Part shown: positions 38,943 to 46,688 of the stretch, piece after piece
Position numbering within the stretch: the stretch's first letter is position 1
How the letters are laid out: every line of letters begins with the position of its first letter
NCBI RefSeq assembly: GCF_003635165.1
Contig: NZ_ML058605.1
Span: 345,173-409,172, forward strand
Direction of reading: 5' to 3'
Source of the DNA: Burkholderia sp. Nafp2/4-1b
GTDB taxonomy: Bacteria; Pseudomonadota; Gammaproteobacteria; Burkholderiales; Burkholderiaceae
DNA: 64,000 nucleotides
The notes under the pieces: model-generated
The model's input: only the letters and a program-made list of their open reading frames with translations
Database searches by the model: none
Told to the model about the DNA's origin: nothing
Made by a program: the position numbers and the translations under genes

Positions 38943-38999
38943 CCTTTCGTTCCTTTGTTTCGTTCTTCGACTCCGCCCTCGCGCGGTAAACTTCGAGCC

Positions 39000-39725
39000 A
39001 TGACTACCCAGATCCTCATCGTCGACGACGACCAAGAACTCCGAGACCTGCTGCGCGACTATCTCGTGCGCCAGGGGATGGAAGTGTCCGTGCTGCACGA
39101 CGCGGCGACGCTCGAGAAGCGCCTCGAGCGCGAGCGGCCCGACCTGATCGTGCTGGACCTGATGATGCCGGGCGTCGACGGCCTGACCGCGCTGCGCCAG
39201 CTGCGCGCGGCCGGCGACGACATCCCCGTGATCATGCTGACGGCGCGCGCGGACGACGTCGACCGCATCGTCGGGCTCGAACTCGGCGCGGACGACTACC
39301 TCGGCAAGCCGTTCAACCCGCGCGAGCTGCTCGCGCGCGTGCAGGCCGTGCTGCGCCGCCGCCGCGCGACGCCGTCGGCGGCGGCACCCGAACAGCGCGA
39401 GCCGTTCGCGTTCGGCCGCTTCCTGCTCGACTTCCAGGCGCGCACGCTGTCGGTCGACGGCAAGCCGGCCACGTTGTCGAGCAGCGAATTCGCGCTGCTG
39501 AAGATTTTCGTGAACCACGCGCTGCGCACGCTCACGCGCGAGCGGCTGCTCGAGCTGCTGCACGGGCCCGAGTACGACGGCACCGACCGCGGCATCGACG
39601 TCCAGGTGTGGCGCCTGCGCCGCATCCTCGAAACGGATCCGTCGACGCCGCGCTTCATCCAGACGGTGCGCGGGCGCGGCTACGTGTTCGTGCCCGACGG
39701 CGAGGCCCATGCGCAAACCCATTGA
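39000..39725 (+). CDS. OmpR-family response regulator
   Basis: 241 residues. Receiver domain 1-about 118 with acidic pocket Asp10-Asp11, phospho-acceptor Asp53, Thr81 and Lys103. A winged-helix effector domain at about 135-235 ends in RFIQTVRGRGYVFVPDG. Start ATG 39000 gives the canonical MTTQILIVDDD. It overlaps the histidine kinase by 17 bases. With the Spy/CpxP-like gene next door the pair most resembles CpxRA; an OmpR-EnvZ-type role cannot be excluded. Confidence 0.93.
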   Translation: MTTQILIVDDDQELRDLLRDYLVRQGMEVSVLHDAATLEKRLERERPDLIVLDLMMPGVDGLTALRQLRAAGDDIPVIMLTARADDVDRIVGLELGADDYLGKPFNPRELLARVQAVLRRRRATPSAAAPEQREPFAFGRFLLDFQARTLSVDGKPATLSSSEFALLKIFVNHALRTLTRERLLELLHGPEYDGTDRGIDVQVWRLRRILETDPSTPRFIQTVRGRGYVFVPDGEAHAQTH

Positions 39726-41025
39726 TTCACTGTTCGGGCGGCTGGCGCTGCTGGTCGTCGGCGTGCTGCTCCTGTCGCACTTCGCGTGGTTCTTCGCGAT
39801 GCGCCTGGAGCGTAACCAGATGCAGACGCGTTATGCGGTCGAGGAGGCCGCGTTCCTCGTCGACGCGGTGCGCCAGCACGTCGAGCGCACGCCGGACCAG
39901 CCGCTGCCGTCGCGCGTGCGGCTCGTGGCGCCCGGCAGCCCGGACGTGCCGAAGGACGACGCTTCGAAGCTGCCGGCGCCGCTCAAGCGCTTCCGCGACG
40001 ACGTGAGCGAGCGGATGCCGGCCGGTACCCAGGTCGAGATCGGCGCGCCGGGCCATCCGCCGGTGCTGTGGGTCAAGGAGCCGACCGATCGCAACTGGAT
40101 CGTGGTGCCGGTGCAGCCGCTGCGCCCGCCGCGCTCGCTCGACCGGATGCTGCTGTGGCTCGGCACGATTTTCTCGGCCGGCGTGATCGCCGCGCTGTTC
40201 GCGGCGTGGCAGCTGCAGCAGCCGCTGCGCTCGCTGGCGCGCGCGGTCGCGCGCTTCGGCCGCGGCCAGCCGGTGCCGCCGCTGCGCGAGCGCGGCCCGC
40301 GCGAGCTGCGCCAGCTCACGCACGGCTTCAATCAGATGGTGGAACAGGTATCGCAGGCCGAAAGCGATCGCGCGGTGATGCTGGCCGGCGTCGCGCACGA
40401 CCTGCGCACGCCGCTCGCGCGGATGCGCCTGCGCGCCGAAATGATGGACGACGCGCGGCTGCGCGACGGCGTGGTGCGCGATGTCGACTCGATGTCGCAC
40501 ATCGTCGACCAGTTCCTCGTGTTCGCGCACGGCGGCGCCGATCGCAGCGAGCCGGTGCCGGTCGACCAGACCTGCGAGCGGATCGCGCGCAGCTATCGGG
40601 CGGTCGCGCCGAACGCACCGGCGGTCCAGACGCATCTGGCCGCCGACGCAGGCTTCCGCCTGCCGACCGCGACCCTCGACCGGATCCTGTCGAACCTGCT
40701 GGACAATGCGCACGCGTACGGCGCGCCGCCCGTGCTCGTCGAGACGGCGCGTACGCCGACGGGTTATGTGCTGGCGGTCAGCGACAGCGGCGGCGGGATT
40801 GCGCCGCGCGATCTGGCGGCCGCGACGCGGCCGTTCGTGCGGCTCGACCCGGCGCGCGGCGGGAACGGCCACAGCGGGCTGGGGCTCGCGATCGTCGAGC
40901 GGCTCGTGCTGAGGCTGGGCGGGGCGTGCGAGATCGGCAACCGTCCCGAGGGCGGCCTGCGCGTCGCGATGACGTTCCCGTTCGACGTGGTGCCGAAGGA
41001 CGAACCGCACGCACAGGCCGCGTAA
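39709..41025 (+). CDS. Sensor histidine kinase (EnvZ/CpxA-like)
   Basis: 438 residues. TM1 at about 10-30, a periplasmic sensor of about 115 residues, TM2 at about 148-167, then HAMP. The H-box AHDLRTPLARMRLR has His230; the N-box RILSNLLDNA, DSGGGI and GNGHSGLGLAIV are all intact. It phosphorylates the response regulator encoded upstream. Tight 17-base overlap indicates coupled expression. Confidence 0.93.
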   Translation: MRKPIDSLFGRLALLVVGVLLLSHFAWFFAMRLERNQMQTRYAVEEAAFLVDAVRQHVERTPDQPLPSRVRLVAPGSPDVPKDDASKLPAPLKRFRDDVSERMPAGTQVEIGAPGHPPVLWVKEPTDRNWIVVPVQPLRPPRSLDRMLLWLGTIFSAGVIAALFAAWQLQQPLRSLARAVARFGRGQPVPPLRERGPRELRQLTHGFNQMVEQVSQAESDRAVMLAGVAHDLRTPLARMRLRAEMMDDARLRDGVVRDVDSMSHIVDQFLVFAHGGADRSEPVPVDQTCERIARSYRAVAPNAPAVQTHLAADAGFRLPTATLDRILSNLLDNAHAYGAPPVLVETARTPTGYVLAVSDSGGGIAPRDLAAATRPFVRLDPARGGNGHSGLGLAIVERLVLRLGGACEIGNRPEGGLRVAMTFPFDVVPKDEPHAQAA

Positions 41026-41034
41026 GCGGCGGAG

Positions 41035-41059
41035 GCGGCGCCTGCCGGGCAGGCGCCGC
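41035..41059. terminator. Terminator after the two-component operon
   Basis: GCGGCGCCTGC pairs with GCAGGCGCCGC around a 3-base loop, in a convergent intergenic gap of 40 bases. Confidence 0.65.
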
Positions 41060-41065
41060 GCGGCG

Positions 41066-41332
41066 TCACTCGCCGAACAGCGTGCCGAGCGTCTCGGCGG
41101 CGTTGCTGTCGATGGTGTTGTAGGTCACGCTCGTGGCCTCGAAGATATAGACGGTCGTATAGCGGCCGAGGCGCTCCAGGATTTCCTCCTGCAGCGATTC
41201 CGGCACGACGTTCATGTTCAGGTACCACGCCGTCGACGACAGTCGGGTCTGGAACGACCCGTATTCCTGCATCAGCTCGTAGAACGCATCGGCGTCCTGA
41301 TCGCGGCAGACGATCACCAAATTTCCTGCCAT
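41066..41332 (-). CDS. Small conserved protein of unknown function
   Basis: 88 residues with good codon use and an AAT-rich RBS region (GGAAGGGAATGGC) before ATG. The predicted pattern is strand-helix-strand-strand-helix-strand (LVIVCR; ADAFYELMQEYG; TAWYLNMNV; ESLQEEILERLG; TTVYIFEATS), like a small ferredoxin-like fold such as Cas2/VapD-type proteins. That likeness is weak, and no catalytic residues can be named. It is convergent with the kinase. Confidence 0.6.
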   Translation of the reverse strand: MAGNLVIVCRDQDADAFYELMQEYGSFQTRLSSTAWYLNMNVVPESLQEEILERLGRYTTVYIFEATSVTYNTIDSNAAETLGTLFGE

Positions 41333-41768
41333 TCCCTTCCTCCCGCTGGTCGGTCAATCCCCGTGGACGGCCTGTCGGCAGACCCGAGGGGCTAGCCCCG
41401 ATCATACCCGCTTCGCCGCGATCGCCCGCTGACGTCCGGCATGGTTTGCGCGCGTGTGGCCGCTGGCGGGTTCCCGGCCGGCCCGGATCACGGCATAATT
41501 CGGGGCCTGCATGCCGGCCGGCCGACTGCGGCCGGGCTGCGCCGCACCGCGCGTTCGCCGGCGCGCCGGGCACGCTCCGTGCACCGCCCGCGTCCCGCGG
41601 CGCCGCGCCGGCCCCGAACGGTTGAACCTGAAATACAGGTTGGTGTAGTGTCGTGCCGTCGCGGCCTGCCGCGCCGCAGCGCAGCTTGCACGCACGGCGC
41701 CCGCGCCGGCGTGACATCGTGAATCAATCGAATTACCGCGTCGAATTACCGCGCCCGAGCGCTTTGCC
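41333..41768. other. Gene-free stretch upstream of the ABC permease operon
   Basis: 436 bases with no supported gene; a minus-strand frame of 122 codons is Arg/Ala-rich and looks like a shadow. The segment 41625-41660 (TGAAATACAGGTTGGTGTAGTG) is AT-richer and may hold the promoter of the downstream operon. Confidence 0.35.
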
Positions 41769-41822
41769 ATGAATCAACATCGTCTGCCGGCTTCGTTCGG
41801 CCTTACCGGGGAGGGCGCCTGA
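41769..41822 (+). CDS. Possible 17-codon leader ORF
   Basis: An ATG at 41769 opens a 17-residue frame (MNQHRLPASFGLTGEGA) whose TGA overlaps the permease ATG (TGATGG). The strong GGGGAGGG for the permease lies inside it. It may be a coupled leader peptide; there is no independent support that it is made. Confidence 0.3.
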   Translation: MNQHRLPASFGLTGEGA

Positions 41823-43579
41823 TGGACGTCGGATTCTTCAATCCGAACCGGACCGCCAACGCGTCCGCGTGGCGCGTCCTGCCGAACCGGTGGGACTTCA
41901 TCGCGTTCCCGCTGATCATCTGCCTGATCGCGATGGCGGTCGTCGGGTTTCATGAAACGATGGCGCCGATCGGGACCCTTCAGACCCAGAAGATCTCGCT
42001 CGATCCGTCGAACCTGCCCGAATACGCGCTGCGCACCACGCTGCGGATGCTCGCCGCGATGGTCGCGTCGCTCGTGTTTACGCTCGTCTACGGCACGCTC
42101 GCGGCCAAAAGCCGGCGCGCGGGGATGGTGCTGATCCCGATCCTCGACATCCTGCAGTCGGTGCCGGTGCTCGGCTTCATCTCGTTTACGGTCACGTTCT
42201 TCCTCGCATTGTTCCCGAGCCGCGTGCTCGGCGCCGAGCTCGCGGCGATCTTCGCGATCTTCACGAGCCAGGCGTGGAACATGACGTTCAGCTTCTACCA
42301 GTCGCTGCGCACGGTGCCGCGCGATCTGGACGAGGTGTCGCGCGGCTTTCACCTGACGTCGTGGCAGCGCTTCTGGAAGCTCGAGGTGCCGTTCTCGATG
42401 CCGGGCCTGATCTGGAACATGATGATGTCGATGTCGGGCGGCTGGTTCTTCGTCGTCGCGTCGGAGGCGATCACCGTCGGCAACCAGACGATCACGCTGC
42501 CGGGGATCGGCGCGTATCTCGCGCAGGCGATCTCGGACAAGAACTTCGTCGCGATCGGCTGGGTGATCCTCACGATGACGGTCGTGATCCTCGCGTACGA
42601 CCAGTTCCTGTTCCGCCCGCTGATCGCATGGGCCGACAAGTTCCGGATGGAGAACACCGCGTCGGGCGATGCGCCGCAATCGTGGCTGCTCGACCTCGTG
42701 CGCCGCACGCGCCTGATCCATCAGCTGCTCGTGCCGGCCGGCTGGTTCTTCGCGAAGGCCGCGCGGATTCCGCTGCGCCTGCCGCTGTCGGGTGCGATGC
42801 GCTTCGCGCTGCCGAAAGTCGAGAAGAAGGCGTCGCGCACGGTCGACATCGCGTGGGCGGCCCTCGTGCTGCTCGGCACCGCGTATATCGTGTGGCGCGT
42901 CGTCAGCTTCGTGTCGACCGGCGTCACGATGGGCGAGGTCGGTCACGTGATCGTGCTCGGCCTCATCACGCTGGTGCGCGTGGTCGTGCTGATCGCGATC
43001 GCGTCGGTGATCTGGGTGCCGGTCGGCGTGTGGATCGGGCTGCGCCCGAAGCTCGCCGAGAAGCTGCAGCCGGTCGCGCAGTTCCTCGCCGCGTTCCCGG
43101 CGAACCTGCTGTTCCCGGTGTTCGTGATCGTGATCGCGCGCTTCCACCTGAACCCGGATATCTGGCTGTCGCCGCTGATCGTGCTCGGCACGCAGTGGTA
43201 TATCCTGTTCAACGTGATCGCCGGCGCGACGTCCTATCCGAACGACTATCGCGAAGCGGCGACGAACTTCCGGATCCGCGGCTGGCAGTGGTGGCGCCAG
43301 GCGATCCTGCCCGGCATCTTCCCGTACTACGTGACCGGCGCGATCACCGCTTCGGGCGGCGCATGGAACGCGAGCATCGTGTCGGAAGCGGTGCAGTGGG
43401 GCACGACCAGGATCGAGGCGCACGGCCTCGGCGCATACATCGCGCAGACCACCGCCGCCGGCGACTTTCCGAAGATCATCCTGGGCATCGCCGTGATGTC
43501 CCTGTTCGTTACCCTGTTCAACCGCCTGCTGTGGCGCCCGCTGTATGCCTTCGCCGAAGCGAAGCTGCGGCTCGACTGA
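41822..43579 (+). CDS. Fused two-domain ABC permease, NitT/TauT type
   Basis: 585 residues carrying two binding-protein-dependent permease domains in tandem (about 50-280 and 350-580), each with about six helices. EAA-loop segments are SLRTVPRDLDEVSRGFHLTSWQRFWKLEVPFSMPG and YREAATNFRIRGWQWWRQAILPGIFP. The GGGGAGGG RBS lies 8 bases before the ATG. The next gene encodes its ATPase; no substrate-binding protein is encoded nearby. The substrate is unknown. Confidence 0.9.
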   Translation: MDVGFFNPNRTANASAWRVLPNRWDFIAFPLIICLIAMAVVGFHETMAPIGTLQTQKISLDPSNLPEYALRTTLRMLAAMVASLVFTLVYGTLAAKSRRAGMVLIPILDILQSVPVLGFISFTVTFFLALFPSRVLGAELAAIFAIFTSQAWNMTFSFYQSLRTVPRDLDEVSRGFHLTSWQRFWKLEVPFSMPGLIWNMMMSMSGGWFFVVASEAITVGNQTITLPGIGAYLAQAISDKNFVAIGWVILTMTVVILAYDQFLFRPLIAWADKFRMENTASGDAPQSWLLDLVRRTRLIHQLLVPAGWFFAKAARIPLRLPLSGAMRFALPKVEKKASRTVDIAWAALVLLGTAYIVWRVVSFVSTGVTMGEVGHVIVLGLITLVRVVVLIAIASVIWVPVGVWIGLRPKLAEKLQPVAQFLAAFPANLLFPVFVIVIARFHLNPDIWLSPLIVLGTQWYILFNVIAGATSYPNDYREAATNFRIRGWQWWRQAILPGIFPYYVTGAITASGGAWNASIVSEAVQWGTTRIEAHGLGAYIAQTTAAGDFPKIILGIAVMSLFVTLFNRLLWRPLYAFAEAKLRLD

Positions 43580-43601
43580 GACCGATCGAGAGCGAAACGC
43601 G

Positions 43602-44939
43602 ATGCACAATCCGAATGCTGTAAACGCCCCCATCCAGACGTCCCAGCCCCCGCGTCCCGGCGAAGAAATCCTGCGCGTCGATCACGTTTGCCGCGGCTTC
43701 AACAAGACGCAGGGCGAACTGCTCGTGCTCGACGACGCGAACCTGTCGCTGCGCGAAGGCGAGATCGTCGGGCTGCTCGGCCGTTCCGGGTCGGGGAAAT
43801 CGACGCTGCTGCGGATCATCGCCGGGCTGATCGAGCCGACCGGCGGTGAAGTGACCTATCTCGGCAAGCCGCTGAACGGCCCGGCCGAAGGCGTCGCGAT
43901 GGTGTTCCAGACCTTCGCGCTGTTCCCGTGGCTGACCGTGCTGCAGAACGTCGAAGCCGGGCTGGAAGCGCTTGGCGTCGGCGCACGCGAGCGGCGCGAA
44001 CGTGCGCTCGCCGCGATCGACCTGATCGGTCTCGACGGTTTCGAGAACGCGTATCCGCGCGAGCTGTCGGGCGGGATGCGGCAGCGCGTCGGCTTCGCGC
44101 GTGCGCTCGTGGTCGATCCGACGATCCTGCTGATGGACGAGCCTTTTTCGGCGCTCGACGTGCTGACCGCCGAAACGCTGCGTACCGACCTGCTGGACCT
44201 GTGGACGCAGGGCCGGATGCCGATCAAGTCGGTGCTGATCGTCACGCACAACATCGAGGAAGCGGTGTTCATGTGCGACCGGATTCTGGTGCTGTCGTCG
44301 AACCCGGGCCGCGTGATCGCTGAAATCAAGGTGCCGTTCAAGCACCCGCGCAACCGTCTCGACCCGGCGTTCCGCAAGCTGGTCGACGACATCTACGCGA
44401 AGATGACCGCGCGCCAGACCGGCGAGGCGACGAAGAAGGGGCTGGAGCTCGGCAGCTGGCTGCCGCAGGTGTCGACCAACCTGATGGCCGGCCTGATCGA
44501 GACGCTCGCGATGGCGCCGTACCATGGCCGCGCGGACATGCCGGAAATCGCGCGCACGCTGCATCTGGAAGTGGACGATCTGTTCCCGATCGCCGAAGTG
44601 CTGCAGTACCTCGGTTTCGCGGACGTGCGCGAAGGCGACGTGTTCCTGACGCCGCCGGGGCGCGTGTTCGCCGAATTCGGCACGCAGGAACGCAAGCTGA
44701 TGTTCGCCGATCACCTGCTCAAGCACGTGCCGCTCGCCGCGCGGATCAAGAAGGTGCTGAACGAACGCCCGGGCCATCGCGCGCCGCGCGTGCGCTTCGA
44801 GCAGGAGCTGGAGGATTTTCTGTCGGACGGCGCGGCCGAGGAAACGCTCGACGCGGTGATCGACTGGGGCCGTTACGGCGAGATCTTCTCGTACAACGAC
44901 CAGACCGAAATCTTCAGTCTCGAGGACGTCGAGTCCTGA
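43602..44939 (+). CDS. ABC transporter ATPase with C-terminal AAA-associated domain
   Basis: 445 residues. NitT/TauT-type ATPase domain (about 20-280): Walker A GRSGSGKST, Q-loop VFQTFALFPWLTVLQNVEAGL, signature LSGGMRQR, Walker B ILLMDEP, H-loop THNIEEA. A C-terminal extension (about 300-440) resembles the AAA-associated domain found on these ATPases (KGLELGSWLPQVSTNLMAGLIETLA, FADHLLKHVPLAARIKKVL). It is paired with the two-domain permease 22 bases upstream. The extra domain may replace or regulate substrate gating, which is inferred. Confidence 0.88.
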   Translation: MHNPNAVNAPIQTSQPPRPGEEILRVDHVCRGFNKTQGELLVLDDANLSLREGEIVGLLGRSGSGKSTLLRIIAGLIEPTGGEVTYLGKPLNGPAEGVAMVFQTFALFPWLTVLQNVEAGLEALGVGARERRERALAAIDLIGLDGFENAYPRELSGGMRQRVGFARALVVDPTILLMDEPFSALDVLTAETLRTDLLDLWTQGRMPIKSVLIVTHNIEEAVFMCDRILVLSSNPGRVIAEIKVPFKHPRNRLDPAFRKLVDDIYAKMTARQTGEATKKGLELGSWLPQVSTNLMAGLIETLAMAPYHGRADMPEIARTLHLEVDDLFPIAEVLQYLGFADVREGDVFLTPPGRVFAEFGTQERKLMFADHLLKHVPLAARIKKVLNERPGHRAPRVRFEQELEDFLSDGAAEETLDAVIDWGRYGEIFSYNDQTEIFSLEDVES

Positions 44940-44947
44940 GCCGCCGG

Positions 44948-44967
44948 GCCGGGCCGTGCGGCCCGGC
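44948..44967 (+). terminator. Terminator after the ABC operon
   Basis: GCCGGGCCG and CGGCCCGGC form a perfect 9-bp stem with a TG loop; there is no strong T-run. Confidence 0.45.
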
Positions 44968-45012
44968 ATCCGTATGCGATGCGCATGTCGTCGCGCGCCG
45001 CGCAGCGCATCG

Positions 45013-45507
45013 TTACTGCAGGTTGCCCCACCGATCGACGGCCGGCTCCGCCGCCGCCCACTTCCAGTGCGTGCCTTGCTGGCACGCACTCGCGAAATAC
45101 CAGTCGGCCTTGTCGCCGTCCTTCACCGAGAACGCGAATTCCTTGCACAGCGCAAGCGCCGTCGCATACGCGCGCGCCACGCGCACCTCGCCTTCGCCGT
45201 TTTCCAGCGGCAGCGTGTTCTTCACCTTCCACGGCTTCACTTCGCCGACGGCCAGGCTGCCGGCCACCTTCGCGATCGCGTCCTGCTGGTTCTGATGGAG
45301 CTGCTTCATCGTGCGTTTGACGGCCTCGTCGGTCGCCGCCTGCACCGCGATGCCGACCCCGACGCCAACGGCCGGGTTCGCGGTGACGAGGCCCGTTGCC
45401 GCGCCGGCAAGGGCGCCGCTTGCCGCGCCGACCGACCCGCAGCCCGACAACGCGGCGCTGGCCGCGCACAACGCGCCGATCGCCGCGATACGGAGCGCGA
45501 CGCTCAT
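45013..45507 (-). CDS. Lipoprotein of unknown function, tandem paralogue B
   Basis: 164 residues with lipobox LSGC (Cys23), a Gly/Ala-rich segment (GSVGAASGALAGAATGLVTANPAVGVGVGIAVQAAT) that could cross or lie along a membrane, and a C-terminal domain ending WKWAAAEPAVDRWGNLQ. It shares architecture and the terminal motif with the gene before it. Their 4-base overlap (ATGA, 45504-45507) shows an operon. Function unknown. Confidence 0.78.
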   Translation of the reverse strand: MSVALRIAAIGALCAASAALSGCGSVGAASGALAGAATGLVTANPAVGVGVGIAVQAATDEAVKRTMKQLHQNQQDAIAKVAGSLAVGEVKPWKVKNTLPLENGEGEVRVARAYATALALCKEFAFSVKDGDKADWYFASACQQGTHWKWAAAEPAVDRWGNLQ

Positions 45508-46055
45508 TGCAGCGCGCCCCAGCGTTCGGTCGCCGGCTCCGCCGACGCCCATTTCCACGTCGGGCCGTCGCGACAGATCGTGGCGACGTAGAACGCCGAC
45601 TGCCCGGCCTTGTCGCCCTTCGCCGGCGTGTCGACCGCGAACACGATTTCCTTGCAGTCGAGCGGGCCGACGCTGATCATCCGGCTGACCGTCACGCGGC
45701 CCTGTTCGTCCTCTTCGATCGGGAACGAGTGGTGCGTCGACCACGGCGCGACGCCGCCGACGTCGAGCGGGCCGGCCGCCTTCGCGATCTGTTCCTGCGT
45801 GTAGCGGTGCGCGACGCGCTGCGTGTACTGGACGCCCGCGCGCGCGCCGGCCACGGCGCCGAGGCCGATGCCCGTCGCGGCGGCAGCGTTGTTGGTGACC
45901 TTGGAGGCGAGCGCGGCGCCCGCGATACCGGCGCCGGCAGTCGCGCCTTCGCTGTACAGCGAGTTGCAGCCGGACAGCAGTGCGGCCGTGGCGAGCGCGG
46001 CCAGCGCGATGCGCGCCGGCATGGCCCGACGCGGCGATTCGAAACGAATGTTCAT
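45504..46055 (-). CDS. Lipoprotein of unknown function, tandem paralogue A
   Basis: 183 residues from MNIRFES (46055) with lipobox LSGC after ATAALL, a Gly/Ala-rich glycine-zipper-like segment (GAGIAGAALASKVTNNAAAATGIGLGAVAGARAG), and a C-terminal domain ending WKWASAEPATERWGALQ. It has the same layout as the downstream lipoprotein, so a tandem duplication is likely. Upstream frame residues to 46094 are not needed. Confidence 0.78.
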   Translation of the reverse strand: MNIRFESPRRAMPARIALAALATAALLSGCNSLYSEGATAGAGIAGAALASKVTNNAAAATGIGLGAVAGARAGVQYTQRVAHRYTQEQIAKAAGPLDVGGVAPWSTHHSFPIEEDEQGRVTVSRMISVGPLDCKEIVFAVDTPAKGDKAGQSAFYVATICRDGPTWKWASAEPATERWGALQ

Positions 46056-46237
46056 CCCTGAGTGCAAGTCCTGTCTGGGTGAGCGGCGACGCATGCGCGC
46101 CCCCTTGCCGCGTCATTGTTTCGCAATCGTCAGAACAACACTGCAAAGCTTTGACAAATCGGGGGCGGAGGCTCGCGCGTACGCGCGGCGCTATTGTCGA
46201 ACAGATGGTTCGGCAGGGGTCGAAACGTTACAAATTG

Positions 46238-46254
46238 AAGGTAATTGTTACCTT
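46238..46254. promoter_or_regulatory. Inverted repeat in divergent intergenic region
   Basis: AAGGTAA-TTG-TTACCTT, perfect 7-bp arms, in a locally AT-rich segment (46225-46295) between the lipoprotein operon (minus) and the small-protein/otsA genes (plus). It is a candidate operator. Confidence 0.45.
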
Positions 46255-46325
46255 GAAATGCAAGGAAGCGACCTAGACTGTTTTGTTATGGAATGTTTCT
46301 ACGACGGCTCCGAGCCGCGCTGCTT

Positions 46326-46538
46326 ATGAAACACCCTGCCATGCGTCGTCCGAAACGGTTTTCGCCCCGGCCGCCCGAGGCGGGCGCCGAGCGCTCGCGT
46401 CCGCAGACCGACACGCCGGCCGCACCGCCAGCCGGCGCGCCCAACGAGACGCCGTCCGACGGCGATCACAACCAAGGCGGCGCACGCCCCGAAGGGCTCG
46501 ACTATCAACGCGACCTCGGCCAGGAGCAGGACGCTTGA
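46326..46538 (+). CDS. Small disordered protein upstream of otsA
   Basis: 70 residues from MKHPAMRRPKRFSP, with no hydrophobic core. It is rich in Pro, Ala, Asp and Gly (ETPSDGDHNQGGARPEGLDYQRDLGQEQDA) and probably unstructured. Codon use and the ATG after a CTGCTT region are ordinary; translation is plausible but unproven. It lies about 150 bases before otsA. Confidence 0.45.
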   Translation: MKHPAMRRPKRFSPRPPEAGAERSRPQTDTPAAPPAGAPNETPSDGDHNQGGARPEGLDYQRDLGQEQDA

Positions 46539-46688
46539 TCCCGTCGCCGCTGCATTCCGCTGCCGCATTTCATTGCGCTCTTTGTTGCATCGCTCACATC
46601 TGAATCGCCGCGCGGCCGCCTTCGGGCCGCCGCGCCCGTCTTGGCGCGCGTCGCGCGTCATCCAATCGAATCGAGGAGGGGAAGCCGC

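Noticed and set aside
41066..41332. Cas2 homologue
   Set aside because: The strand-helix pattern is only vaguely similar, with no catalytic aspartate at the expected place and no CRISPR or cas neighbours.
41402..41770. 122-codon minus-strand frame in the gap before the ABC operon
   Set aside because: Low-complexity Arg/Ala composition, no RBS and no family features.
41774..43633. Long Arg/His/Asp-rich minus-strand frame
   Set aside because: It is the antisense shadow of the ABC permease, whose frame has clear transport motifs.
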